From: Adenanthera pavonina
Taxonomy: Eukaryota; Streptophyta; Magnoliopsida; Fabales; Fabaceae
Direction: 5' to 3'
Length of the DNA stretch: 64,000 nt
Assembly (NCBI GenBank): GCA_026686845.1
Contig: JAIVEN010000016.1
Span: forward strand, 5,225,501 to 5,289,500
The number at the start of each line of letters is the position of its first letter. Position 1 is the stretch's first letter. Both the position numbers and the translations under genes were made by a program. The notes under the pieces are model-generated. The model was not told the DNA's origin. It ran no database searches and was given only the letters and a program-made list of their open reading frames with translations. Of the stretch, positions 9,078 to 19,559 are shown in pieces.

Positions 9078-10877
9078 TTATGTTTTTCTTTTAGGTACCC
9101 AAATTTGCTTGGGTCCTTTTCGGTCAGTGAGTGATTCCCTAGATGCAGAGGCAACTTTGGGAACCCATTCAGTTTTCCTGCCTAGCCCATTTTTCTTCAA
9201 TGCACAAGAACTGGAAATATGTCCCTTTTTGTTACAGAAATGACAGGTAATGAATGGGCTGCTAGATTGAGTGGTAGGAAGAAAACAATGCAAATAATAC
9301 TTCTGTTTAGCATGCCTGGGTTGATCATATGTTTCAATGTGAGGTGATGCATCATTTTCCTTTTTATTATTGTTAGCATGCACAAAATGTCTCATATACA
9401 TATTCTGATTTTTCTTCCTGATCTTTTCCTTGACTGCACATGGATCATAGCCAAGACCAGCTTTTCCTTGTGATATTCTTTGGCTCCCCATCAAGGCAAA
9501 CAACATATCTTTACCTCTAGTGAGCCTAGACATGCTTTTAACTAGATAATCATTAGTTTGCTTGAGTTCAGTGCATGAGGTGCAGCAGACAGATTCAGTC
9601 GGAGGTAAAGAGGCAATTTCAGAAACTATGCTTTGAGACTCCAGCTTAATTATCCTTTTCTTTGCTAGTTTTAGTTCTTTAGCAACTTTGATAAATTCAT
9701 CATGAAGCTCATGAAATGCATCTAGTAATTCAGAATAGGAAGGTTCAGATTCATATACCTCTTCTTCCTGATCACTGCTGTGTGAGGGTGTGGCTTCTTC
9801 AGAAGCAAGTGCCATCAGACAAATGTTGGCAATCTCATCCTCATCTTCTTCTTCCTCATCTGAGCTGTTGCCCCATATAGATGAGATGTAGGCCTTCTTC
9901 TTCTTTCCCTTATCAGCAGCTTTCTTTTCCTTTTCTTGTTTCTTGAGGAATTGGGGGCAGTCCCACTTTATGTGTCCCTGCTTCTTGCATTCATAGCAAG
10001 TCACAGGTTCTTTTGTCTCTTTCTTGCTTTCTCCAGCTGCTCCTTTCTTGAAGAATCTCTTGTTTTTCTTCTTGTTGTAGAATCTTCCGAATTTTCTAAC
10101 CATCATTGCCAGAGTTTCTTCATCCAGATCATCTCCTTCATCAGATTCTTCTTCCTTTTCATCAGCAGCTTTGAGGGCAAGGCCTTTCTTCTTCCTGTCC
10201 ATCCCAGCTTCCTTGAGTGCTTTGATTTTTCCTTCATATTCCTCAAGGCTGCCAAAGAGAGCTGTGACAGAAGTCATAGATTCTCCTCTGGCTTCTTCTA
10301 TAGCTGTTACCTTGGGCTGCCATTCCAGAGGGAGAGCTCTGAGTATTTTTCTTACTTTCTCAGACTGAGTGTATTCCTTTCCCAGGCTTTTGAGTTGATT
10401 CACAATGAGGGTGAATCTCTTTTGTAGCTCCTTTACAGTTTCTCCTTCAGCCATTCTAAAGCTCTCATACTCCCCAATGCACGTGTTCAGTCTGTTCTCC
10501 CTGACTCCAGATGTTCCTTCATGAGCAATCTGCAGAGTATCCCACATTTCTTTTGCAGTGGTGCATTGCGAGACTCTGTAAAATTCATCTTGATTCAGGG
10601 CACTGACTAAACAGTGTTTTGCTTTGAAATTCAGTAGGACTCTCCTTCTGTCCTCATCATTCCATTCTGCTTCCAGCTTCTCTTTGTGTCCTCCATCTTC
10701 AGTTAGAGCCATTGGAATGAAATCCCCTTTTTCAATGACTGACCAGATGTCAAGATCAATTGATTGGAGGTAGATCTGCATTCTCATTTTCCAGTACCCA
10801 TAATGCTCTCCACTGAAGCCTGGTGGTCTGTTAGTATTGTTCCCTTCAGGGAGTATACTCTCTCCAAAGCCAGCCAT
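9078..10877 (-). CDS. Sirevirus Gag (capsid and nucleocapsid)
   Basis: 599 residues from ATG at 10877 (IKMAGFG); the frame is open further upstream into the PBS but has no better ATG. The N-terminal 220 residues resemble the copia gag (UBN2-type) fold, with WKMRMQIYL and LQKRFTLIVNQLKSLG. A Lys-rich stretch precedes a CCHC zinc knuckle, CYECKKQGHIKWDC, at about 294-307. An acidic, Glu-rich segment follows, then a second knuckle, CHFCNKKGHISSSC, near the C terminus. It packages element RNA in cytoplasmic particles. It ends with TAA at 9078-9080, nine bases before the first listed pol codon. Confidence 0.93.
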   Translation of the reverse strand: MAGFGESILPEGNNTNRPPGFSGEHYGYWKMRMQIYLQSIDLDIWSVIEKGDFIPMALTEDGGHKEKLEAEWNDEDRRRVLLNFKAKHCLVSALNQDEFYRVSQCTTAKEMWDTLQIAHEGTSGVRENRLNTCIGEYESFRMAEGETVKELQKRFTLIVNQLKSLGKEYTQSEKVRKILRALPLEWQPKVTAIEEARGESMTSVTALFGSLEEYEGKIKALKEAGMDRKKKGLALKAADEKEEESDEGDDLDEETLAMMVRKFGRFYNKKKNKRFFKKGAAGESKKETKEPVTCYECKKQGHIKWDCPQFLKKQEKEKKAADKGKKKKAYISSIWGNSSDEEEEDEDEIANICLMALASEEATPSHSSDQEEEVYESEPSYSELLDAFHELHDEFIKVAKELKLAKKRIIKLESQSIVSEIASLPPTESVCCTSCTELKQTNDYLVKSMSRLTRGKDMLFALMGSQRISQGKAGLGYDPCAVKEKIRKKNQNMYMRHFVHANNNKKENDASPHIETYDQPRHAKQKYYLHCFLPTTQSSSPFITCHFCNKKGHISSSCALKKNGLGRKTEWVPKVASASRESLTDRKGPKQIWVPKRKT

Positions 10878-10918
10878 CTTAATTCCCGGACTGTGAGTTC
10901 CTTTGTATGGGAATCCGG

Positions 10919-10930
10919 GCTCTGATACCA
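10919..10930 (-). other. Primer binding site, initiator tRNA-Met
   Basis: Minus strand TGGTATCAGAGC lies two bases inside the 5' LTR. It is complementary to the 3' end of plant initiator tRNA-Met, the usual copia primer. Confidence 0.95.
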
Positions 10931-10932
10931 CT

Positions 10933-12795
10933 TGTTAGCAAGGCTGACTTCCCAAGAGGGGGGGTGAATTGGGAAGATTGAAATTTTTCTGCACAAAGTG
11001 AAGTAAGTGAAGATATCACAGTATAATGAAAACAATGCGTAAAACAGAGCAAGCTGAAAAGTAAAGATAGGGAGAAGAAGACTCAGTAATTTATCCTGGT
11101 TCGGTCCTTCCACTTGACCTACATCCAGTCCCCAAGACACCTCTTGGGATTTATCCACTATACAGCAAGAATTTCAATGGGCTTCTTGCAAAGGCCACAG
11201 TACATGAGTTTGCTCTGTTTCTGAGCTCTCTCTCAAACTCTCCAAGCACTTACACTGTGTGCTTCCCAATCCCCTTGTGAATATCCCTCACAAGTAAATA
11301 TATCTTCCAGATGAAGAGTAGATTGATTACAATGAAATAACTCTCTTGAAAGGAGTAGATATGAAAGTTTTGGTGCAAGTCTGGAAGTTAAGAGGGTAAA
11401 AGCTTTTGAGAAGAAAATTCAGCAGAGATTCAGTATATACAAGTTTGATTCGTTACTCATAACTTCAAGTGATGTTGTATTTATAGATTTAGGTCTCAAA
11501 TATCCGTTAGAGACTAAATCTATCCGTTGGAGAAGTTATTCAACGGTTACTCTGAAAAAACTATCCGTTTACCAACCGCATTTAATGTTTCTGACATACT
11601 GAAATTCGAATTTCGGTTGGTCAACAGACAAATTTCGAAGGAATCGTAGATTAAAGCTTCCAACGTTACAGCACGAAGTTCGTCTGGTCATAAAGTGAAG
11701 TTCAAATTTTGAAACTTACAAAACATTTTCACAATGTGACATACGAATTTTCAAGAAGAAAGTTTTTCGGTTAAGTATGAACAGTGTTTTCAATTTTCTA
11801 CAGTGCCCTCGAAATTCGAATTTTGGATCCCCAAAATTCGTCTGTTCATTGAACTAAAAAGGGGCACAGTAGATAACTTTCGTTGAAATTCGAATTTTGG
11901 AAAGGCAAAATTCGTCTGTCAGAGAAACTCTTTTCAGACTCATCTTGTCATTCGAATGTTGCAAGTTCTTATCATTCGTATGTCAATGTTTCATTTAAAT
12001 AGACTTAAGAACTTAGCTTCTGAAATTCGAATTTCAATGTTCAAAGTTCGTCTGTCAGAGAGCAGTTTTGAAACTTAAATCACTTTTGATCTCAGATGAA
12101 CTTTAACATAGTTACAGACGAATTTCTTCAGTTTTCTCAAATTTTGTTTTGCTTGAAATTCGAATTTTGAGAACTCAAAGTTCGTCTGTTGTAAAGAAGC
12201 GTCTTTCAGACTTATATGAAAATTCGAATGTTGCCACTTCAAAATTCGTCTGTCAGAGAGCATTTTTCAAACTGAATTTCGTTTTGATTTCAGATGCACT
12301 TTATCATAGTTTCAGACGAATTTCTTTAATTTTTACAAACTTCATTTTACTTGAAATTCGAATTTTGAAAGTGTGAAGTTCGTCTGTTATAAAGGCCTCT
12401 TTTCAGACTAGATGAAAATTCGAATTTTGAACAACCAAAATTCGTCTGACAGAGAGCGGTCTCTTCAGACTTATTCAGTTTTAGCTTGAAATTCGAATTT
12501 CCGAAGGCAAAGTTCAAATTTCTAACTTGACAGTTCAGTTTAAACTTTCAACCTTCGTCTATTTGAAGGTATTTTTCAAATGTTCAAAGATTTAACATAA
12601 AATCAAAGTTTGAAAACATCTTTTCTTCAAATCAAAATCTTTTACCCAATTATATCAAAAACTAAAGATCCTACAAAAGATCTAACAACATATACTCAGT
12701 TAATCTTCACTTGAACCAGCTTTGTTCTTCTTTGATATCTTCAATCCAAGCTCTTGGGTGTTGGTTTTAACATCATTAAAACTCTTGATTCAACA
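10933..12795 (-). repeat. 5' LTR of the Sirevirus
   Basis: 1863 bp, same ends and length as the copy at 661-2523. Ten differences were counted by eye, among them plus-strand G/A at CpG sites in CAGACGAA and TTCGAA words, as expected from methylcytosine decay. It holds the promoter for the element's transcript. Confidence 0.95.
11477..11486 (-). promoter_or_regulatory. TATA-like box in the 5' LTR
   Basis: Minus strand CTATAAATAC, about 1.3 kb into the LTR from its upstream end (12795). The transcript start would be near 11450, leaving about 510 bp of R plus U5. Placement is inferred from motif alone. Confidence 0.55.
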
Positions 12796-12800
12796 TTTTT
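12796..12800. repeat. Sirevirus target-site duplication, right copy
   Basis: TTTTT after the LTR end CAACA; partner of 656-660. Confidence 0.75.
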
Positions 12801-13068
12801 TTTAGTAGTTGCATTCCTTAAAAGCTAGGAAAGCAAGTTAACTAATCTAATAAAATAAAATATAGCTTGTCTTCCATTTTGAATATTCTCTAGATTGTTC
12901 AGGTTCCAAAAATTTGGGTAGAATGCTTTTGTGTATGTTTGTAATATGTTTCTGGTAATAAATATATTAGGAATATATATATATATATATGTTAAGCTTT
13001 GAGTTTTTTTGTTAGGTTTCCAACAAGTTTAGTTCTCACCTGTTTATAATTGAATAATAGAAAAATTA
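12801..13068. other. Leader of the hAT relic
   Basis: AT-rich, with an AT dinucleotide run at 12973-12990. A pyrimidine-rich stretch before GTTAGGTTTCC may be an old intron end just upstream of the ATG at 13069. No gene of its own. Confidence 0.4.
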
Positions 13069-15400
13069 ATGGAAAATCCTGAGTCCCAAATTCCAACCAG
13101 TGGGGCACCAAATGACACAATTCAAACTAGTGATCTTCCTTCAATTACACTCGGTGGTACTAGTATTGCAGCTGTTTCAAACACACTTGGTGGTGACCTT
13201 CTTCCTTCTAAAACACCTAGTGTTACTTCTACTCCTTCAAGCACTCCTAGTTTAGAAACTCTTGCTAGTGCTAACAATCTTTTAGAAGCAGCTGGTGGTT
13301 TTTCTACTCCTATAGAAGCACAAGCACTTACTGCTAATCCTCCTGTTTGTAAACCATCTATGACTAAGTCACTGGCTGGCAGCATTTTATCAAGCTTCCT
13401 TTGGATGAGACTAATGGGGAACCTAGAGCAGCATGTAAATATTGTGAGACTTCCTGTGCTGCTGACCTAAACAAGCACGACATTGGGACTTTAAGGAGGC
13501 ACCTTGAGAAATGCTTGAAGGATCCATATAGGAAAAAGAATCAATCGATCTTGGCATACATTGAGACATCATTAGGAGATCGGTTTGTGGGCTCAACAAG
13601 AAGCTTACTTCCTTAGACTTATAGTTTAGAGGCATGTCGTCGAGCCTTGGCAGAGCTTGTGATATGTGATAAGTCTTTTTTTTGTGGTGGAAGGACATGG
13701 TTTTCACAAATATATCAATACTTTGGAGCCTAGATTCCCAGTTCCATCTAGATTCACAGTTGCTTGAGATTATTTAAAATTGTTTGACAGTTAAGGGACG
13801 CAATTGAAAAAGTATCTAAGAAAATCTTGTAGCCATGTGTGCCTCACAATTGACACGTGGACGTTTATGCAAAACTTTTACTATATGGGTATCATAGCCC
13901 ATTTTATTGAAGATAATTGGCAGTTGCAAAAGCAAATCCTGAACTTTGTAAACACTAACAATCATAAGGGTGAAGCAGTAGGGAAGACCATAGAAAGTTT
14001 TTATTGAGCTAGGGGATTGAAAAAGTGTTCACAATCACTATTGATAATGCAAGCTCTAATGACAGTGGCGGAAAAAGCAATTGAATAATTGGAATGGCTT
14101 ACTGTGTAATAGTGATTATCTTCATATGAGGTGTTGTGCCCATATTCTTAATTTAGTGGTGACTGATGGATTGAAAGATATGGATGACTCTACCAGTGCC
14201 ATTCGTCATGCTATCAAGTAAGTTAGATAATCTTCTTCAAGATTTCAAGCTTTCAAAAATCTTATTGAAAAGGATAGAGTCAATGAGTCTTGTGTCCTTG
14301 GATGTTCCAACCAAGTGGAACTCCACCCATCTTTTGTTACAAACAGCATTGAAGTTTCAAAATGTCTTCAATCGAATGAAAGATGAAGATGAAGGGTACT
14401 TTTCTCATTTTATGGAAGATCCATGTTGGGGACATCCTCTTGGGCCTATGGATTGGAGGAAGGCAGAGATGTTTGTTGCATTTCTATCCTTTTTTTATTC
14501 AAGCACTTTGAAATTCTTTGAATTATTACATGTGACATCCAATAATGCATTTCTTGAAATCATCACCATCCAAGAGATATTGCAATCAAATACTTTTGAT
14601 ATGACTAATTCTATTACTTTTGATATGGCTAAAAGAATGAAGGCCAAATATGACCAGTACTAGGGGAAGCTTCATAATTTGAATCCTTTCTTGGTTATAG
14701 ATGTTGTCTTGGATCCTAGATATAAACTAGGCTTTGTGAGTACCTCTTTTCAAGAGTTGTATGAGGATCCAGAATTGTGCAAGGCTATGGAGATGAAAGT
14801 GAATGATGTATTGTATTGGTCATATGATGAATATTCACAACTTGGGGGTAATGCTAATAATCAAACAAAAAGTTACATCTCTAAAGATAGTGGTTTATCT
14901 ACCAATTCAAATTCATCAAGGTTTCCAGGCACCCCAATTAAGGTACTTGGAAAAATATTTGGTCAATACCTAGCAAAATATTGGGTCAATGGGAAACTTA
15001 AAAAAAAATTAAAAGTTTTTATAGATCACACATAAGAGGTTGAACAATATCTTACGAATAGTAAAGTTCAAGATAGTCCTTCTTTTAACATCTTGGGCTA
15101 GTGGAAAGCAAATGCATCAAAATATAAAATCTTCGCTTATTGCACGAGATGTATTAGCAATTCTAGTGTCCACAATGGCTTCCAAATTTGCTTTTAGCAC
15201 TAGTGGAGTAGTGCTTGATCCTGTTCGAAGTTCATTGAAAGTAAGGATACTTGAATTACTCATATATTGTTAGAATAGGCTTGACTCTGGTATAGTTGTC
15301 AACATTGATCCTTGATCATTGTGACTATGAAGGCATGGATGAGGAGGATGTGGATGGAATAGTTGCTAAAGGTTTGATTTGTTCATTTGCAATTCAGTCT
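13069..15400 (+). pseudogene. Decayed hAT-superfamily transposase (BED zinc finger type)
   Basis: Several frames in order give the layout of a plant hAT transposase. There is a Ser/Thr-rich N terminus from 13069. A BED zinc finger at about 13425-13520 shows CKYC, then GTLRRHLEKC. A catalytic-region piece at 13804-14007 reads LTIDTW. Frame-shifted pieces around 14095-14220 give HMRCCAHILNLVV. A conserved part follows at 14184-14663 (VPTKWNST). The 14679-15035 piece reads VLDPRYKLGF, and the C-terminal dimerisation region at 15110-15250 reads ARDVLAI.VSTMASKFAFS. Stops and frameshifts separate every piece, so no full protein is made. The Sirevirus probably sits in its leader. Confidence 0.85.
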
Positions 15401-16504
15401 TCTTTTTGTAGGCATAATTAGAATTGTCTCTAACTCTATCATTTTTTAAAAAGAATCTTTACATATCCTCAATTTGGAGCTGCTCTTCCAAGTGGTCCAC
15501 TTTAAGCTTTTCATGTTTATGTTGTTGTTTTTTTAGTCATATGTTTAAGTTATTGTTGTATTATCTTTAATGGACTTGTGATAAGACTGATGGGTCATTG
15601 GGTTGTGTTGTACTATTATTTTCTCTTTTTAGTAGTGTTTGGTTGAGTTGTGCTAAAACTGATGGTGCTTCTATTATGTTGTAGACCTTATGCTGGATTA
15701 TATTGTTGTTTAAGTAATGTTAAAGTTATATTGTCCTTTTAATAATGTTATGTTTAGATTATCAATTAATGGATTATGGCTGATACCATTACTTTAGTTG
15801 GTCCTTTGATTTGTTAAATTCTTCTAAGACTGCAGCTAAAACTTGCTTGCACTAGTAGGATGGTATAACTATTGCTTGATCTTTAGAATTTCAATGAATA
15901 GGGTATTGATTTGGTAAGTTCCTATTGCATCCTATGTGATTGTTTATCCTATACTCATATTATTAGTATCCAATTAACTACATTTAATCCTGCTATAAAG
16001 ATTGGAAGTGTAGAAGAAGCAAAAAAGGCAATTGATAAACTTGTGGATGGAATAATTATACAAGGATATGAAGCAAGCTGGTCAGGTGTGCATTCTTATC
16101 CTAATTTATATATATTTGGTTCAACATTCATGACTTAGTTGTTTTATGATGTCTTTTGCCTTTTGGATTATATATAATTTGTTAAAGTGTATATATATAT
16201 ATATATCAATAAAGTGAAATGAATGAGGTATATGTTTATATATAACTAGTCCTCAGTCATGATATATTTACACATTTAATTTGATGAATGTTGAATTTAG
16301 TTATTTCAGGTTTTCTTTTTCTACAAATTTAGTTATTTCCAGATTTTGTTATTTATAATTTTTTTGATGAATATTGAATGAGTTTTTGATATACAGTTAG
16401 TTACAGGTCTGGATTTATGTACATATTTTAGTGTTAGTAAATTTTTAAAGCTTTAAAATGAGTTAATTTCATAGATTATATATATATATATATATTTTAT
16501 ATAT
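15401..16504. other. AT-rich stretch after the hAT relic, no gene seen
   Basis: No supported gene. TA dinucleotide runs occur near 16189-16205 and 16478-16497. A short open piece around 15990-16085 does not resemble anything recognised. Confidence 0.5.
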
Positions 16505-16710
16505 CTTTTTTTTTTAAAGAAGTAACAAGGGCAAGCCAAGTTATCTTGACCCAGCCCAACCTAGCTTGATTGCCCACTAGTCTAAGCTAGATCGGTCTGG
16601 GCTACTAGGCCGAGGACAAAAACCTGGCCTATCCACCATAGCAGGCTGGGGTGCAGGTTGCATGGAACTTGAGCTCGACCTAGCTTGACCCATGCACGAC
16701 CCTAAGTGGA
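16505..16710. repeat. GC-richer block, possible 3' end of the hAT element
   Basis: A pocket of CCAGCCCAACC, CTGGGCTACTAGGCC and GACCCATGC words stands out from AT-rich surroundings. Such GGCC/CCCGACC-rich subterminal DNA is common in plant hAT elements and is also seen in the hAT element at 32126-33765. It ends ACGACCCTA near 16704. No matching left terminal repeat lies in the window, so the boundary is unproven. Confidence 0.35.
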
Positions 16711-16907
16711 ACTGATTTATAAAATGATAGATGAAGAACGTCATTTTTTGATGAGGTTTGTTTTCAATATTTGCAACTCTTTAAGAGCTAACAGATGCTA
16801 CATCTGTGATTTGAATATATTGTGGCCTATGGACATAACGTAATCGTCTTGTTTGCAACAAAAACTGAAAAACATATAAAATAAAAGCGAACATATTGGA
16901 AATACTC

Positions 16908-18462
16908 TATATTGACTTTTTGACCTGGATGCTACAACAAAAAATAACAATTTCTCAATATGTTCAAAAATAATGACCAAAATGCTATAAAAATGGTATT
17001 TCGATGTCTAAAATACTGAGATGTACCTTTTTAAATTTTTTCATTTAGGGGAAGGATCTCCGTGCCTTGGGCATCGAGCTCCTTCCCTTCCCCCACAATT
17101 TTGCAGGGGCCAGACATAACTGGCCCCTCCCCCACCCCTTCCCCCCCTTTTTTATTTTTTTCTTAATTTTTTAAAACTTTTATTAATATTTTTTTTACTT
17201 CTCAAATCATACCAAAATAAATAAATATATATAAATCATATAAATAATATATACTAAATAATATAAATTAATTATTCAACAGAGTATATTTTTTAATATT
17301 TCTAAAATTTTATAAATTTTTTTATATTTTTAAAACATAAATTTTAGTCCAAGTTTTAACATAGAAAATATATTTTTTATTAATTAAAATTTATATTAAT
17401 ATACTAAATAACTATAATAGTAAAAAATGTTATCTTTCCTTCAATATTACTAAAATCATATAAATCTTCTTTTATTTTCAAAACTTATATTTTAGTCAAA
17501 TTTCTAATTTCGTTAATGATGTAAATAGGAAGAATAAGAGAGAAAGATAAAAAAATAAGAAGGAGAAAATAAGACCAATATTTTAAATTTAAGAACATAA
17601 GATAATCTAAAAAGAGTTATCTCAAATTATCTTCTCATTTTCTTAAATTTGATAAAATAAGACTAATATTTTAAATTTATGAAAATAATATAATTTAAAA
17701 AGAGTTACCTTATTTTCTTAAATTTAAGAAAATAAGAAGATAATTTGACATAACTCTTTTTAAATTATCTTATTTTCTTAAATTTAAAATATTAGTCTTA
17801 TTTTCTCTTTTTTATTTTTTTATCTTTCTCACTTATTCTTCCTATTTACATCATTAACGAAATTGAAAATTTGATTAAAATGTAAATTTTGAAAATAAAA
17901 GAAGATTTATATGATTTTAGCAATATTGAAGAAATGATAACATTTTCTATTGTTATAATTATTTAGTATATTAATATAAATTTTAATTAATAAAAAATAT
18001 ATTTTCTATGTTAAAACTTTGACTAAAATTTATGTTTTAAACATATAAAAAAGATTATATAATTTTAGAAATATTAAAGGATATATTTTGCTCAATAATT
18101 AATTTATATTATTTAGTATATATTATTTATATGATTTATATATATTTATTTATTTTGGTATGATTTGAGAAATAGAAAAAATATTAATAAAAATTTAAAA
18201 AAATTAACAAAAAAAATCAAAAAAAGAGGGGGAGGGAGAGGGGGAGGGTACGCCTAATCCCTGCAGAATTGTGAGGGAAGGTTTGGGCATCGAGATCCTT
18301 TTCACTACATAAAAAAAAATTAAAAAAATACATCCCGATATCTAAGACATAGAGATACTATTTTTATAATTTTTTATAATTATTTTTAAATTTATAGTAT
18401 ATTGAGAAAAAAAAAATTTTTTGTAGCATCCTGCTAAAAAAGCCATCTATATTCCTTTTTTA
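16908..18462. mobile_element. 1.5 kb foldback (long inverted repeat) element
   Basis: The two halves are inverted copies centred near 17685. Three paired marks show it. GGATGCTACAA near 16926 pairs with TTGTAGCATCC near 18421. GGCATCGAGCTCCTT near 17069 pairs with an inverted copy in GGAAGGTTTGGGCATCGAGATCC near 18277, where the arms have diverged and partly rearranged. AATTTCGTTAATGATGTAAATAGG at 17506-17529 pairs exactly with 17841-17864. No protein is encoded. Long arms without coding suggest a MULE-like or foldback element; no clear target duplication was found. A transcript would fold into a long double strand. Confidence 0.75.
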
Positions 18463-19286
18463 GGCCAGATCACTATTCTGTAATAAAGACTAGTATAATA
18501 TTGGAGCTGATACCTAGGCCACCGCACGCATTACAAGTATGTAAAGCATCCATAGTATAAATATAGTATGTTACAAAATCATGCACGCAATATTTAAATT
18601 CAACTTCTCCATGCATCGCTCAGGTATAAATAAAAGAAAACATTTCAATAAAACTTGCAATTCCTTCATATTTTCGTTATCGATCCAAGAGTATTTTTGT
18701 CAATTGGGCATTTTTTTTTGGTAGATTCAATTGGGCATTTTATATACGCAAAGTTAGCAGACTTTGATGTTTTCTCGTAAAAAAGTAGTGTTATTTATCT
18801 ATATCTTGTTATTGTTGTTGAGCTTAATTATTTTATTATTATTTTTTTTTGAAAAGGAGACAGTTTATTCAAAGTCTACTACTATTTAAATGACACTTTC
18901 CCATTTGAGAATGTAAATTATAAAAGAAAAAAAAATGGCGTTGAGGAGGCAGATTGAAGTTGGGGATTGCGACGACAAACAAAATCTAGTCTGGCGTAAT
19001 AAAAATGCAACGGATACCGGCGTCGTTATCGGACCGTCCACTTGGCGCATATCATGCCCCCTAAATATGGAAACCCCAAACTCATGTACCCTCCTCCTAT
19101 TGGCACACCTGTTCACCATCTCCAACCCCACTTTCCCTCAACATCATTAAAATCTCAACTCCCGAAACCCTACACTTTGCACGTAGCTCGGGGCCTACGT
19201 GCCTCTGTTTTGGCGCCTTCCCTAGGACACTCTTCCCTCTCTCATTGGCTATCGCCTCGGGCCCGATCACCTCCCTCACTCTCTCC
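18463..19286. other. Intergenic DNA before the DUF7950 gene
   Basis: No gene supported. Small open frames on both strands between 18886 and 19150 have no recognisable product and lie in what should be the distal promoter of the gene at 19560. Confidence 0.5.
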
Positions 19287-19297
19287 CACGTGGGCCC
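19287..19297 (+). promoter_or_regulatory. G-box with adjoining GGGCCC
   Basis: CACGTGGGCCC: a CACGTG core (bZIP/bHLH site) overlapping a GGGCCC word, about 130 bp upstream of the TATA box. A second ACGT core (CCACGTTCC) follows near 19314. Confidence 0.5.
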
Positions 19298-19418
19298 TCC
19301 CTCTCCTCTCTTCGCCACGTTCCCCCTCTCATCCTCTCTCATCCAATCTCATCTCTGCGTTGTTCCAGCTCTCCTTCTCGCACCTGTCTTCTCTCGTACG
19401 TGTCCTTTTCACACTCCC

Positions 19419-19426
19419 TATAAAAG
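19419..19426 (+). promoter_or_regulatory. TATA box of the DUF7950 gene
   Basis: TATAAAAG in a C/T-rich setting, 141 bp before the ATG. The predicted transcript start is near 19450, giving a leader of about 110 bases. Confidence 0.7.
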
Positions 19427-19559
19427 GGAACCTTTTCCGCCTCCCTTCCCTGTATTTGCTCTTCACACTTTTTTATTTGGTTTTTTTACGCATTTTGATT
19501 TTGAACTCTTCGCTTGCTTTGTTTGCAACTATATTTGCATAGACACAGAGTATAGGACA

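Larger units (their letters stand above)
661..12795 (-). mobile_element. Full-length Ty1/copia LTR retrotransposon, Sirevirus type
   Basis: A 12,135 bp element read on the minus strand: 5' LTR (10933-12795), PBS, gag, pol, a spacer, a third ORF, PPT, 3' LTR (661-2523), flanked by TTTTT. The domain order protease-integrase-RT-RNase H places it in Ty1/copia. The extra ORF after pol, the long LTRs, the repeated polypurine tracts and the C-run near the LTR end fit the Sirevirus (SIRE/Maximus) lineage. The two LTRs have equal length and differ at 10 sites by hand count (9 transitions, 1 transversion; several at CpG), so insertion was recent. Defects seen: Asn for the first RT catalytic Asp, and an in-frame stop in ORF3. 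It is probably not self-sufficient, though it could be mobilised in trans. Confidence 0.95.

Noticed and set aside
9936..10427. 163-codon plus-strand frame opposite gag
   Set aside because: A shadow of the Lys/Glu-rich gag codons read on the other strand (Phe/Ser-rich product).
18886..19542. Overlapping small frames upstream of the DUF7950 gene
   Set aside because: They lie in promoter and leader DNA, on both strands, without recognisable products.
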